Source: Streptomyces sp. GSL17-111 (GTDB lineage: Bacteria; Actinomycetota; Actinomycetes; Streptomycetales; Streptomycetaceae). Taken from it: a stretch of DNA of 64,000 nucleotides. The stretch spans positions 2,908,001 to 2,972,000 of the forward strand of contig NZ_JBAJNS010000001.1 of assembly GCF_037911585.1 (NCBI RefSeq), read 5' to 3'. Within the stretch, counting starts at the first letter, position 1; each line of letters begins with the position of its first letter. Below, piece by piece: positions 27,567 to 37,425 of the stretch. The notes beneath the pieces are model-generated. The model saw only the letters and a list, made by a program, of their open reading frames with translations, had not been told where the DNA came from and did not search any database. A program made the translations under genes and the position numbers.

Positions 27567-27898
27567 GGTGCACCTCCTTCCCAACTTCCGGTGTCCTAGT
27601 ACGCCTGCGCCGGGCGGGCAGGGCGCAGCTGCCGATACTGCTTACTGATCGTATCCACGCGCCGGGAAAACGGCTGGTTCCGCTTCGTTCCCCGACGTCG
27701 CGGGTGTCACCTCTCACACGGGATCGTAGAGGCGTCCGGCTCCCAGTGTCCCCCACCCGGCGGTGGACGCGGGGCGGCCGTTATGGATGTGAGAGCACTC
27801 CCGGCACCGTGCTAGTGTTTTGGACGTCGCCAGGGAGCGGCCCGAAGCGGAACGGAGTCATCCGGACGGCGGAGGAAGGTTCCTCACGACACACCCAT
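27567..27898. other. Promoter region between fhaA and tRNA-Leu
   Basis: These 332 bases hold no credible gene. They must contain promoters for fhaA (leftward) and the tRNA (rightward). A TAGTGT hexamer at 27813-27818 is a weak -10 candidate for the tRNA; no clear -35 was found. Confidence 0.4.
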
Positions 27899-27982
27899 GC
27901 GCGGGTGGCGGAATAGGCAGACGCGCTGGATTCAGGTTCCAGTGCCCGAAAGGGCGTGGGGGTTCAACTCCCCCCTCGCGCA
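27899..27982 (+). tRNA. tRNA-Leu (CAG)
   Basis: An 84-nt class II tRNA. The acceptor arm GCGCGGG (27899-27905) pairs with CTCGCGC (27975-27981, one G-T pair) with discriminator A27982. Anticodon stem CTGGA/TCCAG, loop TTCAGGT, anticodon CAG at 27933-27935. Variable arm TGCCCGAAAGGGCG, T-arm GGGGG-TTCAACT-CCCCC. CCA is not encoded. tRNA-Leu in this place matches leuT beyond fhaA in mycobacteria. Confidence 0.96.
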
Positions 27983-27988
27983 CATCGA

Positions 27989-28026
27989 CGCAACGGTCGG
28001 CATCGTTCACGGTGCCGACCGTTGCG
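27989..28026 (+). terminator. Terminator of tRNA-Leu
   Basis: A 14-bp perfect inverted repeat (27989-28002 with 28013-28026, arm CGCAACGGTCGGCA), a 10-nt loop and CGTTT immediately after. It starts 7 bp past the tRNA and precedes mutA. Confidence 0.9.
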
Positions 28027-28165
28027 CGTTTCCCGGCCCGGCCCGTCGGAGTGCCGGAGGCATCGCTCCGTCACGCCCCGCGTGCCGCGCCCCACGTCCG
28101 GTGAGAGTCCAAGGTCACAGGTGATCGCCGGTGCGCTCGTCAGTGCTAAGCCCTAGCCTGCCGCT

Positions 28166-30058
28166 ATGACGGTCCTGCCTGATGACGGGCTCTCTCTGGC
28201 CGCCGAGTTCCCGGAAGTCACACGCGCGCAGTGGCAGCACCTCGTCGAGGGTGTGCTGCGGAAGTCCGGCGCGAGTGAGGCCACCGGGGCAGGAGCCGAA
28301 GAGGCGCTCTCCACCCCACTTGAGGACGGGCTCAGCACCCGCCCGCTGTACACCGCCGACGACGCCCCCGGGGGCGGCGCCGGGTATCCGGGCTTCGCGC
28401 CCTTCGTGCGCGGCGGCACGCCCCGTGGCGGTTCGCCCGCCGGGTGGGACGTGCGCCAGCAGCACCGGAGCGCCGACGTCGCCCGCACCAACGAGGCGGT
28501 GCTGGCCGACCTGGAGAACGGCGTCAGCTCCCTGTGGCTGGTGCTGGGCCGGGCCGGACTGCCGGTGAGCGCTCTGCCCGCCGCGTTGGAGGGCGTCTAC
28601 CTCGACCTCGCGCCCGTGGTGCTGGAGGCCGGAGAGGAGTTCGACGAGGCCGCCCGCGTCCTCCTCGACGTGTACGCGCAGCGCGACGTGCCCGCCGCGC
28701 AGGTGCGGGCCCAGTTGGGCGCCGACCCGCTGGGACTGCTGGCCCGCACCGGGGACGCCGGTCCGACGGCCGCCCTGCTCGGCGCCGCCGCCGCGTGGGC
28801 GGGCCGTCTCGGCGGCGACCACCCGGGCGTGCGCACGCTGACCGTCGACGCGCTGCCGTACCACGAGGCCGGCGCCTCCCCGGCGCAGGAGCTGGGCTGT
28901 TCGCTGGCGACGGCGGTGGCCTACCTGCGCACGCTGACGGAGTCCGGGCTGAGCGCCGAGGACGCCTGCCGTCAGCTGGAGTTCCGCTACGCGGCGACGG
29001 CCGACCAGTTCACGACGATCGCCAAGCTGCGGGCCGCGCGCCGGCTGTGGGCGCGGGTGGCCGAGGCGTGCGGCGTCACCACCGGCGCGGCGGCGCAGCG
29101 GCAACACGCGGTGACGTCCTCGGTGATGGTGACGCGCCGCGACCCGTGGGTGAACATGCTCCGCACCACCGTGGCGACGCTCGCGGCGGGCGTGGGCGGC
29201 GCCGACTCCGTCACGGTGCTGCCCTTCGACCACGCGGCCGGGCTGCCGGACGCCTTCGCGCGCCGGATCGCCCGGAACACCTCCACCATCCTCATCGAGG
29301 AGTCGCACTGCGCCCGGGTGATCGACCCGGCGGGCGGCTCCTGGTACGTCGAGCGGCTCACGGAGGAGCTGGCACGGGCGGCCTGGGCGTGGTTCCAGGA
29401 GATCGAGGGCGCGGGCGGCCAGGAGGCGGCGCTGCGCGACGGCGTCGTGGGCGAGCGGATCGCGGCCACCTGGGAACGCCGCCGGGAGGCGCTGGCGCAC
29501 CGCCGGGAGCCGGTGACGGGGGTGAGCGAGTTCCCGCTGCTGGACGAGGAGCCGGTGCGCCGCGACCCGGCGCCGGAGCCGCTGTCCGGAGGGCTGCCGC
29601 AGGTGCGCAGGGACGAGGCGTACGAGGCGCTGCGGTCCCGTTCGGACGCGCACCTCGCCGCGACCGGTGAGCGGCCGAGGGTGCTGCTGGCGGCGCTGGG
29701 CAAGGCCGCCGCGTACACCGGCCGGGCGACGTTCGCGGCCAACCTGTTCCAGGCGGGCGGCATCGAGCCGGTGCTCGTCCCCGTGGACGCCGCGGACCCC
29801 GCCGGGGCCGCCGAGGCGGTCCGGGAGGCCGGGGCCGCCGTCGTGTGTCTGTGCTCCAGCGACGCGGTCTACGCCGAGGAGGCCGTTCCGGCCGCGCAGG
29901 CGGTGCGGTCGGCGGGCGCGCGCTCGGTGTTCCTCGCCGGGCGCCCCGGTGAGCTGCGCGAGAGCCTGGAGGCAGCCGGTGTGGGCGGGTACGTCGCCGT
30001 CGGCGGGGACGCGGTGGGCCTGCTGGCCGGCGTCCTGGACGAGCTGGGAGTGAAGTGA
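28166..30058 (+). CDS. mutA: Methylmalonyl-CoA mutase small subunit
   Basis: A 630-aa non-catalytic partner of the adenosylcobalamin-dependent mutase that interconverts methylmalonyl-CoA and succinyl-CoA. It has the substrate-domain fold (Ala-rich TIM-barrel segments such as [16 protein letters not shown]) and a degenerate B12 domain: at the position of DxHxxG it reads [12 protein letters not shown], without the cobalt-ligand His. Loss of that motif is normal for this subunit. ATG 28166. Its stop overlaps the mutB start (TGATG), so the two subunits are translationally coupled. Confidence 0.95.
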   Translation: MTVLPDDGLSLAAEFPEVTRAQWQHLVEGVLRKSGASEATGAGAEEALSTPLEDGLSTRPLYTADDAPGGGAGYPGFAPFVRGGTPRGGSPAGWDVRQQHRSADVARTNEAVLADLENGVSSLWLVLGRAGLPVSALPAALEGVYLDLAPVVLEAGEEFDEAARVLLDVYAQRDVPAAQVRAQLGADPLGLLARTGDAGPTAALLGAAAAWAGRLGGDHPGVRTLTVDALPYHEAGASPAQELGCSLATAVAYLRTLTESGLSAEDACRQLEFRYAATADQFTTIAKLRAARRLWARVAEACGVTTGAAAQRQHAVTSSVMVTRRDPWVNMLRTTVATLAAGVGGADSVTVLPFDHAAGLPDAFARRIARNTSTILIEESHCARVIDPAGGSWYVERLTEELARAAWAWFQEIEGAGGQEAALRDGVVGERIAATWERRREALAHRREPVTGVSEFPLLDEEPVRRDPAPEPLSGGLPQVRRDEAYEALRSRSDAHLAATGERPRVLLAALGKAAAYTGRATFAANLFQAGGIEPVLVPVDAADPAGAAEAVREAGAAVVCLCSSDAVYAEEAVPAAQAVRSAGARSVFLAGRPGELRESLEAAGVGGYVAVGGDAVGLLAGVLDELGVK

Positions 30059-32286
30059 TGAGCAGCATCCCCGACTTCACCGGGATCGAGCTGGGCACCC
30101 CGGCCCCCGAGGGGGACGCCGACGCCTGGCGCGCCGCGTACACCGAGGCGCGGGCCGGGCGGGACGGCGAGGCCGGTCCGGGCCCGGAGGACGCGGTGTG
30201 GGAGACGCCGGAGGGCATCGGCGTCAAGCCGCTGTACACGGCCGAGGACCTCGCGGGGCTGGACTTCCTGTCCACCTATCCGGGCACGGCGCCGTACCTG
30301 CGCGGCCCGTACCCGACGATGTACGTCAACCAGCCGTGGACGATCCGCCAGTACGCGGGCTTCTCCACGGCCGAGGAGTCGAACGCCTTCTACCGGCGCA
30401 ACCTGGCGGCCGGGCAGAAGGGCCTGTCCGTCGCCTTCGACCTGCCCACGCACCGGGGGTACGACTCGGACCACCCGCGTGTCACGGGTGACGTCGGCAT
30501 GGCGGGCGTGGCGATCGACTCGATCTACGACATGCGACAGCTGTTCGACGGCATCCCGCTGGACCGCATGAGCGTGTCGATGACGATGAACGGCGCGGTC
30601 CTGCCCGTCCTGGCGCTGTACATCGTCGCCGCCGGGGAGCAGGGCGTCCCGCCCGAGAAGCTGGCCGGAACCATTCAGAACGACATTCTGAAGGAGTTCA
30701 TGGTCCGCAACACCTACATCTACCCGCCGCAGCCCTCGATGCGGATCATCTCGGACATCTTCGCGTACACCTCGCAGAAGATGCCGCGCTACAACTCGAT
30801 CTCCATCTCCGGCTACCACATCCAGGAGGCCGGGGCCACGGCCGACCTGGAGCTGGCCTACACGCTGGCGGACGGCGTCGAGTACCTGCGCGCGGGGCTC
30901 GGCGCGGGCCTGGACGTGGACGCCTTCGCGCCCCGGCTGTCGTTCTTCTGGGCGATCGGCATGAACTTCTTCATGGAGGTCGCCAAGCTGCGCGCCGCGC
31001 GGCTGCTGTGGGCGAAGCTGGTCCGGGGCTTCGACCCGAAGAACCCCAAGTCCCTGTCGCTGCGCACGCACTCGCAGACCTCGGGCTGGTCGCTGACGGC
31101 GCAGGACGTCTTCAACAACGTCACGCGCACGTGCGTGGAGGCGATGGCGGCCACCCAGGGGCACACCCAGTCGCTGCACACCAACGCGCTCGACGAGGCG
31201 CTGGCGCTGCCGACGGACTTCTCCGCCCGCATCGCCCGCAACACCCAGCTGATGCTCCAGCAGGAGTCGGGGACCGGCCGGGTCATCGACCCGTGGGGCG
31301 GCAGCGCCTACGTGGAGCGGCTGACGTACGACCTGGCGCGGCGGGCCTGGCAGCACATCCAGGAGGTCGAGGAGGCCGGCGGCATGGCGAAGGCCATCGA
31401 CGCGGGCATCCCCAAGCTCCGGGTGGAGGAGGCCGCCGCCCGCACCCAGGCGCGCATCGACTCCGGCCGCCAGCCGGTCATCGGCGTCAACAAGTACCGC
31501 GTGGCGAGCGACGAGCAGATCGAGGTGCTGAAGGTCGACAACTCCTCGGTGCGGGCGCAGCAGATCGACAAGCTGCGCCGGCTGCGTGCGGAGCGGGACG
31601 AGGCCGTCACGCAGGACGCGCTGCGGGCGCTGACGCACGCCGCCGAGAAGGGCCACCAGGACGGCGGCTCCCTGGACGGCAACCTGCTGCACCTGGCCGT
31701 GAACGCGGCCCGCGCGAAGGCGACCGTCGGGGAGATCTCGGACGCGTTGGAGAAGGTGTACGGACGGCACGCGGGTCAGATCCGTACCATCTCCGGTGTG
31801 TACCGGGAAGAGGCCGGGCAGTCCTCCGCGCTGGAGGGCACCCGCACGCTGGTGAGCGACTTCGAGGAGGCCGAGGGCCGCCGTCCGCGCATCCTCGTCG
31901 CCAAGATGGGTCAGGACGGGCACGACCGGGGGCAGAAGGTCATCGCGACGGCCTTCGCCGACCTCGGCTTCGACGTCGACGTCGGCCCGCTGTTCCAGAC
32001 GCCGGAGGAGGTGGCGCGGCAGGCCGTGGAGGCCGACGTCCACATCATCGGCGTCTCCTCGCTGGCCGCCGGGCACCTCACGCTCGTGCCCGCGCTGCGG
32101 GAGGAGCTGGCGGCGCAGGACCGCGAGGACATCATGATCGTCGTGGGCGGCGTCATTCCGCCCGCCGACGTGGAGCCGCTGCGGGAGATGGGGGCCGCCG
32201 CGGTGTTCCTGCCGGGCACGGTCATCCCGGAGGCCGCGCACGACCTGGTGCGCGCCCTGGCGTCCGGGCTCGGCCACGAACTCTGA
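30058..32286 (+). CDS. mutB: Methylmalonyl-CoA mutase large (catalytic) subunit
   Basis: A 742-aa catalytic subunit. The N-terminal TIM barrel shows [16 protein letters not shown] and [11 protein letters not shown]; the C-terminal cobalamin domain has GQDGHDRG with the cobalt ligand His622. It feeds propionyl-CoA carbon into the TCA cycle or provides methylmalonyl-CoA for polyketides. ATG 30058 overlaps the mutA stop; the in-frame GTG at 30055 is less likely. meaB follows after 30 bp. Confidence 0.96.
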   Translation: MSSIPDFTGIELGTPAPEGDADAWRAAYTEARAGRDGEAGPGPEDAVWETPEGIGVKPLYTAEDLAGLDFLSTYPGTAPYLRGPYPTMYVNQPWTIRQYAGFSTAEESNAFYRRNLAAGQKGLSVAFDLPTHRGYDSDHPRVTGDVGMAGVAIDSIYDMRQLFDGIPLDRMSVSMTMNGAVLPVLALYIVAAGEQGVPPEKLAGTIQNDILKEFMVRNTYIYPPQPSMRIISDIFAYTSQKMPRYNSISISGYHIQEAGATADLELAYTLADGVEYLRAGLGAGLDVDAFAPRLSFFWAIGMNFFMEVAKLRAARLLWAKLVRGFDPKNPKSLSLRTHSQTSGWSLTAQDVFNNVTRTCVEAMAATQGHTQSLHTNALDEALALPTDFSARIARNTQLMLQQESGTGRVIDPWGGSAYVERLTYDLARRAWQHIQEVEEAGGMAKAIDAGIPKLRVEEAAARTQARIDSGRQPVIGVNKYRVASDEQIEVLKVDNSSVRAQQIDKLRRLRAERDEAVTQDALRALTHAAEKGHQDGGSLDGNLLHLAVNAARAKATVGEISDALEKVYGRHAGQIRTISGVYREEAGQSSALEGTRTLVSDFEEAEGRRPRILVAKMGQDGHDRGQKVIATAFADLGFDVDVGPLFQTPEEVARQAVEADVHIIGVSSLAAGHLTLVPALREELAAQDREDIMIVVGGVIPPADVEPLREMGAAAVFLPGTVIPEAAHDLVRALASGLGHEL

Positions 32287-32316
32287 GGACCGGTGGGGAG
32301 CTGTAGACGGGTGGGC

Positions 32317-33336
32317 ATGGCTGCCAGGAAGGGTAAGCCCGACCTCGACACGTACGTGCAGGGCGTCCTGGACGGCTCACGGGCGTGGATCGCGCGGGCG
32401 ATCACGCTCGTGGAGTCCACCCGCCCCGATCACCGGCGCCTCGCGCAGCAGCTCCTCACGGAGCTGCTGCCGCACGCCGGCAAGGCGCGGCGGGTGGGCA
32501 TCAGCGGGGTGCCCGGGGTGGGCAAGTCGACGTTCATCGACGCACTGGGCACGCTGCTGACGGGGCTCGGCCACAAGGTGGCGGTGCTGGCCGTCGACCC
32601 GTCGTCGGGCCGGACCGGGGGCTCGATCCTCGGGGACAAGACGCGGATGGCCCGGCTCGCCGTGGACCCGAACGCGTTCGTGCGGCCCTCGCCGACGTCG
32701 GGGACGCTCGGCGGGGTGGCGCGCGCGACGCGGGAGTCGATGGCCGTCATGGAGGCCGCCGGGTACGACGTGGTGCTGGTGGAGACGGTCGGGGTGGGGC
32801 AGTCGGAGACGACGGTCGCCGCGATGACGGACACCTTCCTGCTGCTCTCGCTGGCCCGGACCGGGGACCAGTTGCAGGGCATCAAGAAGGGCGTCCTGGA
32901 GCTGGCGGACGTCGTCGCCATCAACAAGGCGGACGGTCCGCACGCCCGGGACGCGAAGGCGGCGGCCCGCGAACTGGCGGGCGCGCTGCGGCTGTTGCAG
33001 CCGCCGAACGCGGAGTGGAACCCTCCGGTCCTCACCTGCAGCGCGCGGGAGGGCACGGGCCTGGAGGAGCTGTGGGAGCGGATCGAGCAGCACCGCTCGC
33101 TCCTCGTCGGCACCGGTGCGCTGGCCGCGAAGCGCAGCGAGCAGCAGGTGGAGTGGGTGTGGTCCATGGTCCGGGACCAGCTGCTGGACCGGCTGACCCA
33201 CGACCCGGCGGTGCGGGAGCTGGCGCCGGGGCTGGAGGCCGACGTGCGGGCGGGGAAGCTGACCGCATCGCTGGCGGCCGACCGACTGCTGGCCGCCTTC
33301 ACCGCCCTCGGGCCCGCCGGGGAACGCGACGCCTGA
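32317..33336 (+). CDS. meaB: Methylmalonyl-CoA mutase-associated GTPase MeaB
   Basis: A 339-aa G3E-type GTPase that guards adenosylcobalamin loading and protects the mutase from inactivation. Walker [10 protein letters not shown] (Lys70), switch region [27 protein letters not shown] type, and base-recognition NKADG are present; a C-terminal helical dimerisation arm follows. ATG 32317 was chosen; GTG 32311 and 32293 are in frame. It is the third gene of the mutAB-meaB operon. Confidence 0.93.
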   Translation: MAARKGKPDLDTYVQGVLDGSRAWIARAITLVESTRPDHRRLAQQLLTELLPHAGKARRVGISGVPGVGKSTFIDALGTLLTGLGHKVAVLAVDPSSGRTGGSILGDKTRMARLAVDPNAFVRPSPTSGTLGGVARATRESMAVMEAAGYDVVLVETVGVGQSETTVAAMTDTFLLLSLARTGDQLQGIKKGVLELADVVAINKADGPHARDAKAAARELAGALRLLQPPNAEWNPPVLTCSAREGTGLEELWERIEQHRSLLVGTGALAAKRSEQQVEWVWSMVRDQLLDRLTHDPAVRELAPGLEADVRAGKLTASLAADRLLAAFTALGPAGERDA

Positions 33337-33361
33337 CGTCTGACGTCTGACGTTTGACGCC
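33334..33361. repeat. Heptad tandem repeat at the end of meaB
   Basis: Four consecutive 7-bp units, TGACGTC twice, TGACGTT and TGACGCC, begin at the meaB stop codon (TGA 33334-33336). The repeats share a GACGT core with the GTGCGAC heptads at 6601. They lie in the 109-bp gap before the convergent azoreductase gene. Confidence 0.75.
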
Positions 33362-33445
33362 TGAGGGTCGACCGCCGAGGTTCGACGCGCCCCGCCTCCC
33401 CGTGGACGGGCCGGGGCGCGGCCCGTCCTGCCGGGGTGACGGCGG

Positions 33446-34045
33446 TCAGGCGTGGGCGGCGGCCAGCAGCTTCGCCCGGCTCTCCGCCGCCGTGTGCGCG
33501 GCGTCGCGGGACTTCTCGAAGAGCGGGATCAGCTCCTCCATGGCCGGGACGGTCGGGGCCAGCGTCAGCTCGGGCACGATGAACTCCACGTCCAGCCCCA
33601 TCTGCGTCGCGAAGACGTACCGCAGGTAGTCCTGCACGTAGTCGTTGCCCTCCTGCGGGGTGCCGGGCGCGTAGGAGCCGCCCCGGCTGGCGACGATCGT
33701 CGTCGGGGTGCCGGCGGCGCTCGGCTCGGGGGCGGCGGCCGTGCGGCCCATCACGAGCACGTGGTCGATCCACGCCTTGAGGGTGGAGGGGATCGCGTAG
33801 TTGTACATCGGGGCGCCGATGAGCACGGCGTCCGCCGTCTCCAGCTCGCGGATCAGGGTCTCGCGCAGCTCGGAGGCGAAGCCGGAGCCGTCGAGGTGCG
33901 GCACGGGGTCCTGGGAGAGGTCGCGGTAGATCACCGTGCCCTCGGGGTGCTCGTTCTCCCAGGTGGTGCGGAAGGCCGCCGTGACGGCGCGGGACGCGCT
34001 GGTGTCGCCGTTCAGGGACGTGTCGAGGTGCAGCAGCGTGGCCAT
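33446..34045 (-). CDS. azoR: FMN-dependent NADH-azoreductase
   Basis: A 199-aa flavodoxin-fold reductase. It begins with MATLLHLDTSLN, the FMN-phosphate loop region (NGDTSASRAVTAAF), and has IGAPMYNYAIPSTLKAWIDHV, the family signature for FMN binding, and a VASRGGSYAPGT segment. It reduces azo dyes and quinones with NADH. ATG 34045. It diverges from an HxlR gene that probably controls it. Confidence 0.9.
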   Translation of the reverse strand: MATLLHLDTSLNGDTSASRAVTAAFRTTWENEHPEGTVIYRDLSQDPVPHLDGSGFASELRETLIRELETADAVLIGAPMYNYAIPSTLKAWIDHVLVMGRTAAAPEPSAAGTPTTIVASRGGSYAPGTPQEGNDYVQDYLRYVFATQMGLDVEFIVPELTLAPTVPAMEELIPLFEKSRDAAHTAAESRAKLLAAAHA

Positions 34046-34111
34046 GGTGGTTCTCCTCAGGATGGCGGGGAGGCGGGGAGGCGGGAAGGCCGGAAGTCCG
34101 GGAATCTCGGT

Positions 34112-34154
34112 AAGTGGGTGCACTTCCGTCTGCACCTATTGGTAGCACAGCTAC
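34112..34154. promoter_or_regulatory. Possible HxlR operator region
   Basis: Two short inverted repeats, AAGTG-GGTG-CACTT (34112-34125) and GTAGC-ACA-GCTAC (34142-34154), lie in an unusually AT-richer stretch between the divergent azoreductase and HxlR genes. This is a typical site for HxlR/YodB-type control. Confidence 0.4.
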
Positions 34155-34198
34155 TTACTAATCGGAAGTCCCTTGCGCTCGTGCAGTACCCTGGGCGC

Positions 34199-34597
34199 AT
34201 GGCCGAGCCACGCGAACAGACCGAAGCGGCCGGGACGTCCACGGCGTCACCGGGCTGCAGCTCGCCCACGCACGGCATCACCCGCGTCTTCGAGCTGCTG
34301 GGCAAGCGCTGGACGGGCGTGATCATCGCCGCCCTGATGAGCGGCCCCGGGCACTTCACCGAACTGCGCCGCGCCGTCCCCGGCATCAGCGAGCGCATGC
34401 TCTCCGACCGGCTGGGGGAGCTGGCCGCGCTGCACCTCGTGCTGCGCACCGTGGACGAGGGCCCGCCGCTGCGCGTCTCCTACGCGCTGACGGAGGCCGG
34501 GCTCGCCCTGCGCCCCGCCATGGTCGAGCTGACCCGCTGGGCCGACGCCCACCTCCCCGAGGGCGGCTCCTCCTGCCCCCAGCAGTTCCAGCCCTGA
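34199..34597 (+). CDS. HxlR family transcriptional regulator
   Basis: A 132-aa winged-helix regulator. The conserved Cys early (SPGCSSPTHG), GKRWTGVIIAALMSGPGHFTEL and ISERMLSDRLGELAALHLV identify HxlR. The early Cys is the residue that senses electrophiles or quinones in YodB/HypR relatives, which fits the divergent azoreductase. ATG 34199. Confidence 0.9.
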   Translation: MAEPREQTEAAGTSTASPGCSSPTHGITRVFELLGKRWTGVIIAALMSGPGHFTELRRAVPGISERMLSDRLGELAALHLVLRTVDEGPPLRVSYALTEAGLALRPAMVELTRWADAHLPEGGSSCPQQFQP

Positions 34598-34622
34598 GCG
34601 GCGCGCACGTAGGGTGGCCCGG

Positions 34623-35444
34623 GTGAGTACGCCACAGCAGCCCCCGCACGCCCACAGCGAGCAGCCGGAGTCCGGGACGGACCGGCTGGAACGGGCGGTC
34701 CGCGCGGCGGAGACGGCGCTGATCGAGTACGAGATCGCGGTCGAGACCTTCCGCATCGAGGTGGAGAACTTCTCCCGGCTGCACCAGCAGCGCCTCGGCC
34801 CCGTCTACCTGCGGCTCGACGAGCTGGACGCCCGGATCGCCGAGGCGGTGGCCGCCCGCAGCCAGGACCCGGAGGACGTCCGCCGCGCGCGGCAGGCGCG
34901 GGCCGCCGTCGCGCCGATCCCGGGGATCGACGAGCTGCTGGGCGGCTGGATCCAGTCCGAGGGCATGTCGCCGGAGGCCCAGGCCATGCTGAACGAGCGC
35001 TCGGTGCGCCCGCCGGAGCGGGTCCGGCCCGGTGAGGAGGCCCGCCGCCGCTACCGCGAGCTGGTCCGCAAGGCCCACCCGGACCTGGTGACCGACGAGG
35101 ACGAGCGGCTGCGGCGCGAGGAGTTCATCGTCCGCGTGAACCGCGCTTACGCCGACGGCGACGAGGAGGCGCTCGCCGCCCTCGCCGAGGAGTGGGCGGC
35201 CGGGCCGCCCCGGGAGCCCGACCCCGTCAGCCGGGGCGAGGAGCTGTACGCGCGGCTGGAGTGGCTGGCGTCCCGCAAGGACTGGCTCAGCCAGGTCGTG
35301 CGGGAGCTGGAGGACAGCGCCATCGGCTCCATGCTGAAGCTGGCGCACGACGACCCCGACGGCCTGCTCGACGAGATCGCCCAGCAACTCGACGCCCAGG
35401 TCGCCGAACGGGAGCAGCGGCTCGCCGAGCTGCTGGAACCCTAG
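34623..35444 (+). CDS. J-domain (DnaJ-like) protein with coiled coils
   Basis: A 273-aa cytoplasmic protein. An N-terminal coiled coil (about 20-80, LERAVRAAETALIEYEIAV) is followed by a J-like domain near 135-180 with HPD at 152-154 (RKAHPDLVTDEDERLRREEF) and a second coiled coil at the C-terminus (EIAQQLDAQVAEREQRLAELLEP). Such proteins act as Hsp70 cochaperones or as structural scaffolds; no partner gene is here. GTG 34623 was chosen. Confidence 0.8.
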   Translation: MSTPQQPPHAHSEQPESGTDRLERAVRAAETALIEYEIAVETFRIEVENFSRLHQQRLGPVYLRLDELDARIAEAVAARSQDPEDVRRARQARAAVAPIPGIDELLGGWIQSEGMSPEAQAMLNERSVRPPERVRPGEEARRRYRELVRKAHPDLVTDEDERLRREEFIVRVNRAYADGDEEALAALAEEWAAGPPREPDPVSRGEELYARLEWLASRKDWLSQVVRELEDSAIGSMLKLAHDDPDGLLDEIAQQLDAQVAEREQRLAELLEP

Positions 35445-35503
35445 GGGCACGGGCACCACCGCCCGCACCACCCCGCCCGCACCCGAGAGGAAGCGCGAGA
35501 CCG

Positions 35504-35842
35504 ATGAACCACGCCCCCATCCCCTCCGTGGACGTCAGGGACGTCCCCGCCGACGCCTTCCTGCTGGACGTCCGCGAGCCCGACGAGTGGGCCGCCGGAC
35601 GGGCCGAGGGCGCCCTCCACGTCCCGATCGGCGAGATCGTCGGCCGGGCCGCGGAGGTCACCGAGCGCGCCGGGGACGACCGGGTCTACGTGGTGTGCCG
35701 CGTCGGCGGGCGCTCGGCGCAGGTGACGCAGTTCCTCGTCGCCCAGGGCGTGGACGCCGTCAACGTGGACGGCGGCATGCTGAGCTGGGCCGCCGCCGGG
35801 CGCCCGATGACCGGCGACGCGGACCCCGCCCACGTCCTGTGA
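35504..35842 (+). CDS. Rhodanese-like protein
   Basis: A 112-aa single-domain rhodanese with LLDVREPDEWAAGRAEGALHVPIGE and the active-site loop VVCRVGGRS (Cys65). It handles persulfide sulfur transfer. ATG 35504 has GAGAGGAAG upstream. It converges with the paaE gene (stop-to-stop 15 bp). Confidence 0.93.
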   Translation: MNHAPIPSVDVRDVPADAFLLDVREPDEWAAGRAEGALHVPIGEIVGRAAEVTERAGDDRVYVVCRVGGRSAQVTQFLVAQGVDAVNVDGGMLSWAAAGRPMTGDADPAHVL

Positions 35843-35857
35843 CGGGGGCCGGCGCCG

Positions 35858-36913
35858 TCAGGCGTCGAAGTCGACGGTGACGGACGGGGTCGCCGGGCGC
35901 GACTGGCAGGCCAGGACGTAGCCGTCGGCCAGCTCGTCGTCCTCCAGCGCGAAGTTGCGGTCCATCCGCACCTCGCCGTCCAGCAGCCGGACCCGGCAGG
36001 TGCCGCACACCCCGCCCTTGCACGCGTAGGGGGCGTCCGCGCGGTGCCGCAGCACGGTCTCCAGGACCGTCTCCCCGGCGCGGGCGGGCCAGCTTCCGCC
36101 GCGTCCGTCCAGGGTGGCGCTGACGGTCGCCTCCGGGCCCGCCTCCGCCTCGGCCGCCGGTGCGGCGGGTGCGGGCGTCCCGGCGGCGTGGAAGATCTCC
36201 TGGTGCACCCGGTCCCGGGGGACGCCGAGGGTGCGCAGCGCCTCCTCGGCGCCCTCCACCAGGCCGTGGGGCCCGCACAGGAACCAGCCCGCGACGTCCG
36301 GCACGGGCAGCAGGGCGGGCAGGAGGGACGCCAGCCGTGCGGCGTCCAGCCGTCCGGTGGGCAGGCCCGTCTGCCGCTCCTCCCGGGAGAGGGTGTGCAC
36401 CAGGTGCAGCCGCTCGGGGAAGCGGTCCTTCAGCTCGGCCGTCTCCTCCAGGAACATCGCCGAGGCGGTCGTGCGGTCGGCCCGCAGGAGGCAGAACCGC
36501 GCGTCCGGCTCCTGGGCGAGCAGGGTCGCGGCGATGGACAGGACGGGCGTGATGCCGCTGCCGCCGACGACGGCGGCGTAGTGCCCGGGGCGCGGCTCCA
36601 GCACGAAGCGGCCGGTGGGCGGCATGACGTCGACCTCGTCGCCGACGGCCAGTTCCTTGAGCGCCCAGGACGAGAACGCGCCCGCCTCGACGTGCCGGAT
36701 GCCCACCTTCAGCAGCGGCTCGGGCCCGGCCGGGGTGCAGATCGAGTACGTGCGCCGCACCTCCGTGCCGTCGATGACCCGGCGCAGGGTGAGGTGCTGT
36801 CCGGGCCGGTGGAGAAAGGTCTCCCGCAGCTCGGGCGGGACCGCGAACGTCACGGCCACGGCGTCGTCGGTGAGCCGCTCGACCGCCGAGACGCGGAGCG
36901 CATGGAAGATCAT
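35858..36913 (-). CDS. paaE: 1,2-phenylacetyl-CoA epoxidase reductase subunit PaaE
   Basis: A 351-aa NADPH-dependent reductase. The FAD domain has RRTYSICTP, the NAD(P) domain VVGGSGITPVLSI, and the C-terminal plant-type ferredoxin has CKGGVCGTC and a final LACQSRP Cys. It delivers electrons to the PaaA/PaaC diiron epoxidase of aerobic phenylacetate catabolism. ATG 36913 overlaps the paaD stop (TGATG). Confidence 0.95.
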   Translation of the reverse strand: MIFHALRVSAVERLTDDAVAVTFAVPPELRETFLHRPGQHLTLRRVIDGTEVRRTYSICTPAGPEPLLKVGIRHVEAGAFSSWALKELAVGDEVDVMPPTGRFVLEPRPGHYAAVVGGSGITPVLSIAATLLAQEPDARFCLLRADRTTASAMFLEETAELKDRFPERLHLVHTLSREERQTGLPTGRLDAARLASLLPALLPVPDVAGWFLCGPHGLVEGAEEALRTLGVPRDRVHQEIFHAAGTPAPAAPAAEAEAGPEATVSATLDGRGGSWPARAGETVLETVLRHRADAPYACKGGVCGTCRVRLLDGEVRMDRNFALEDDELADGYVLACQSRPATPSVTVDFDA

Positions 36914-37425
36914 CACAGCTCCTTGAAGTGGTCGAACGGCTCCAGGCAGGCGGTGCAGCGACGCAGCGCCTTGCAGGCGGTGGAGGAGAAGCGGCTCAGC
37001 AGCGCGGTGTCCGTGGAGCCGCAGTGCGGGCAGCGGATGGCGAGGGTGAGGGGGACGGCCCCGCCGTCCGCGTCCCGCAGTGGCCGGGGCGGCGCGATGC
37101 CCGCCTCGGCGAGCTTGCGGCGCCCCTCGGCGGTGATGTCGTCCGTGCTCCAGGCCGGCGCCAGCACCGTGCGCACGGCGACCTCCGGCATGCCGCGCGC
37201 GTGCAGCACCCGCTCCACGTCGGCGGCCATCGTCTCCACGGCGGGGCAGCCGGTGTAGGTCGGCGTCAGCTCCACCTCCACCCGCCCCGGGCCGGTGACG
37301 TGCACCGCCCGCAGGACGCCCAGCTCGGCGAGGCCGACCTGCGGCAGCTCCGGGTCCGGCACGGCACCGGCCAGCTCCCACAGCTCCGCCTCCAGCGCCG
37401 TCATGTCGGCGCGGGTCCCGGTCAC
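36913..37425 (-). CDS. paaD: 1,2-phenylacetyl-CoA epoxidase subunit PaaD
   Basis: A 170-aa MIP18/PaaD-family protein with the DUF59 core (GAVPDPELPQVGLAELGVL, LTPTYTGCPA) and a C-terminal Cys cluster (CPHCGSTDTALLSRF, CKALRRCTAC). It is thought to mature the Fe-S/diiron centres of the epoxidase. GTG 37425 overlaps the paaC stop (GTGA); ATG 37404 is an alternative. Confidence 0.93.
   Translation of the reverse strand: MTGTRADMTALEAELWELAGAVPDPELPQVGLAELGVLRAVHVTGPGRVEVELTPTYTGCPAVETMAADVERVLHARGMPEVAVRTVLAPAWSTDDITAEGRRKLAEAGIAPPRPLRDADGGAVPLTLAIRCPHCGSTDTALLSRFSSTACKALRRCTACLEPFDHFKEL

Noticed and set aside
27983..28165. Cobalamin riboswitch before mutA
   Set aside because: The gap is mostly the tRNA terminator and is too short; no B12-box-like sequence was seen.
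29869..32277. 802-aa minus-strand frame opposite mutB
   Set aside because: Antisense to a textbook methylmalonyl-CoA mutase subunit; composition is typical of third-position GC shadow frames.
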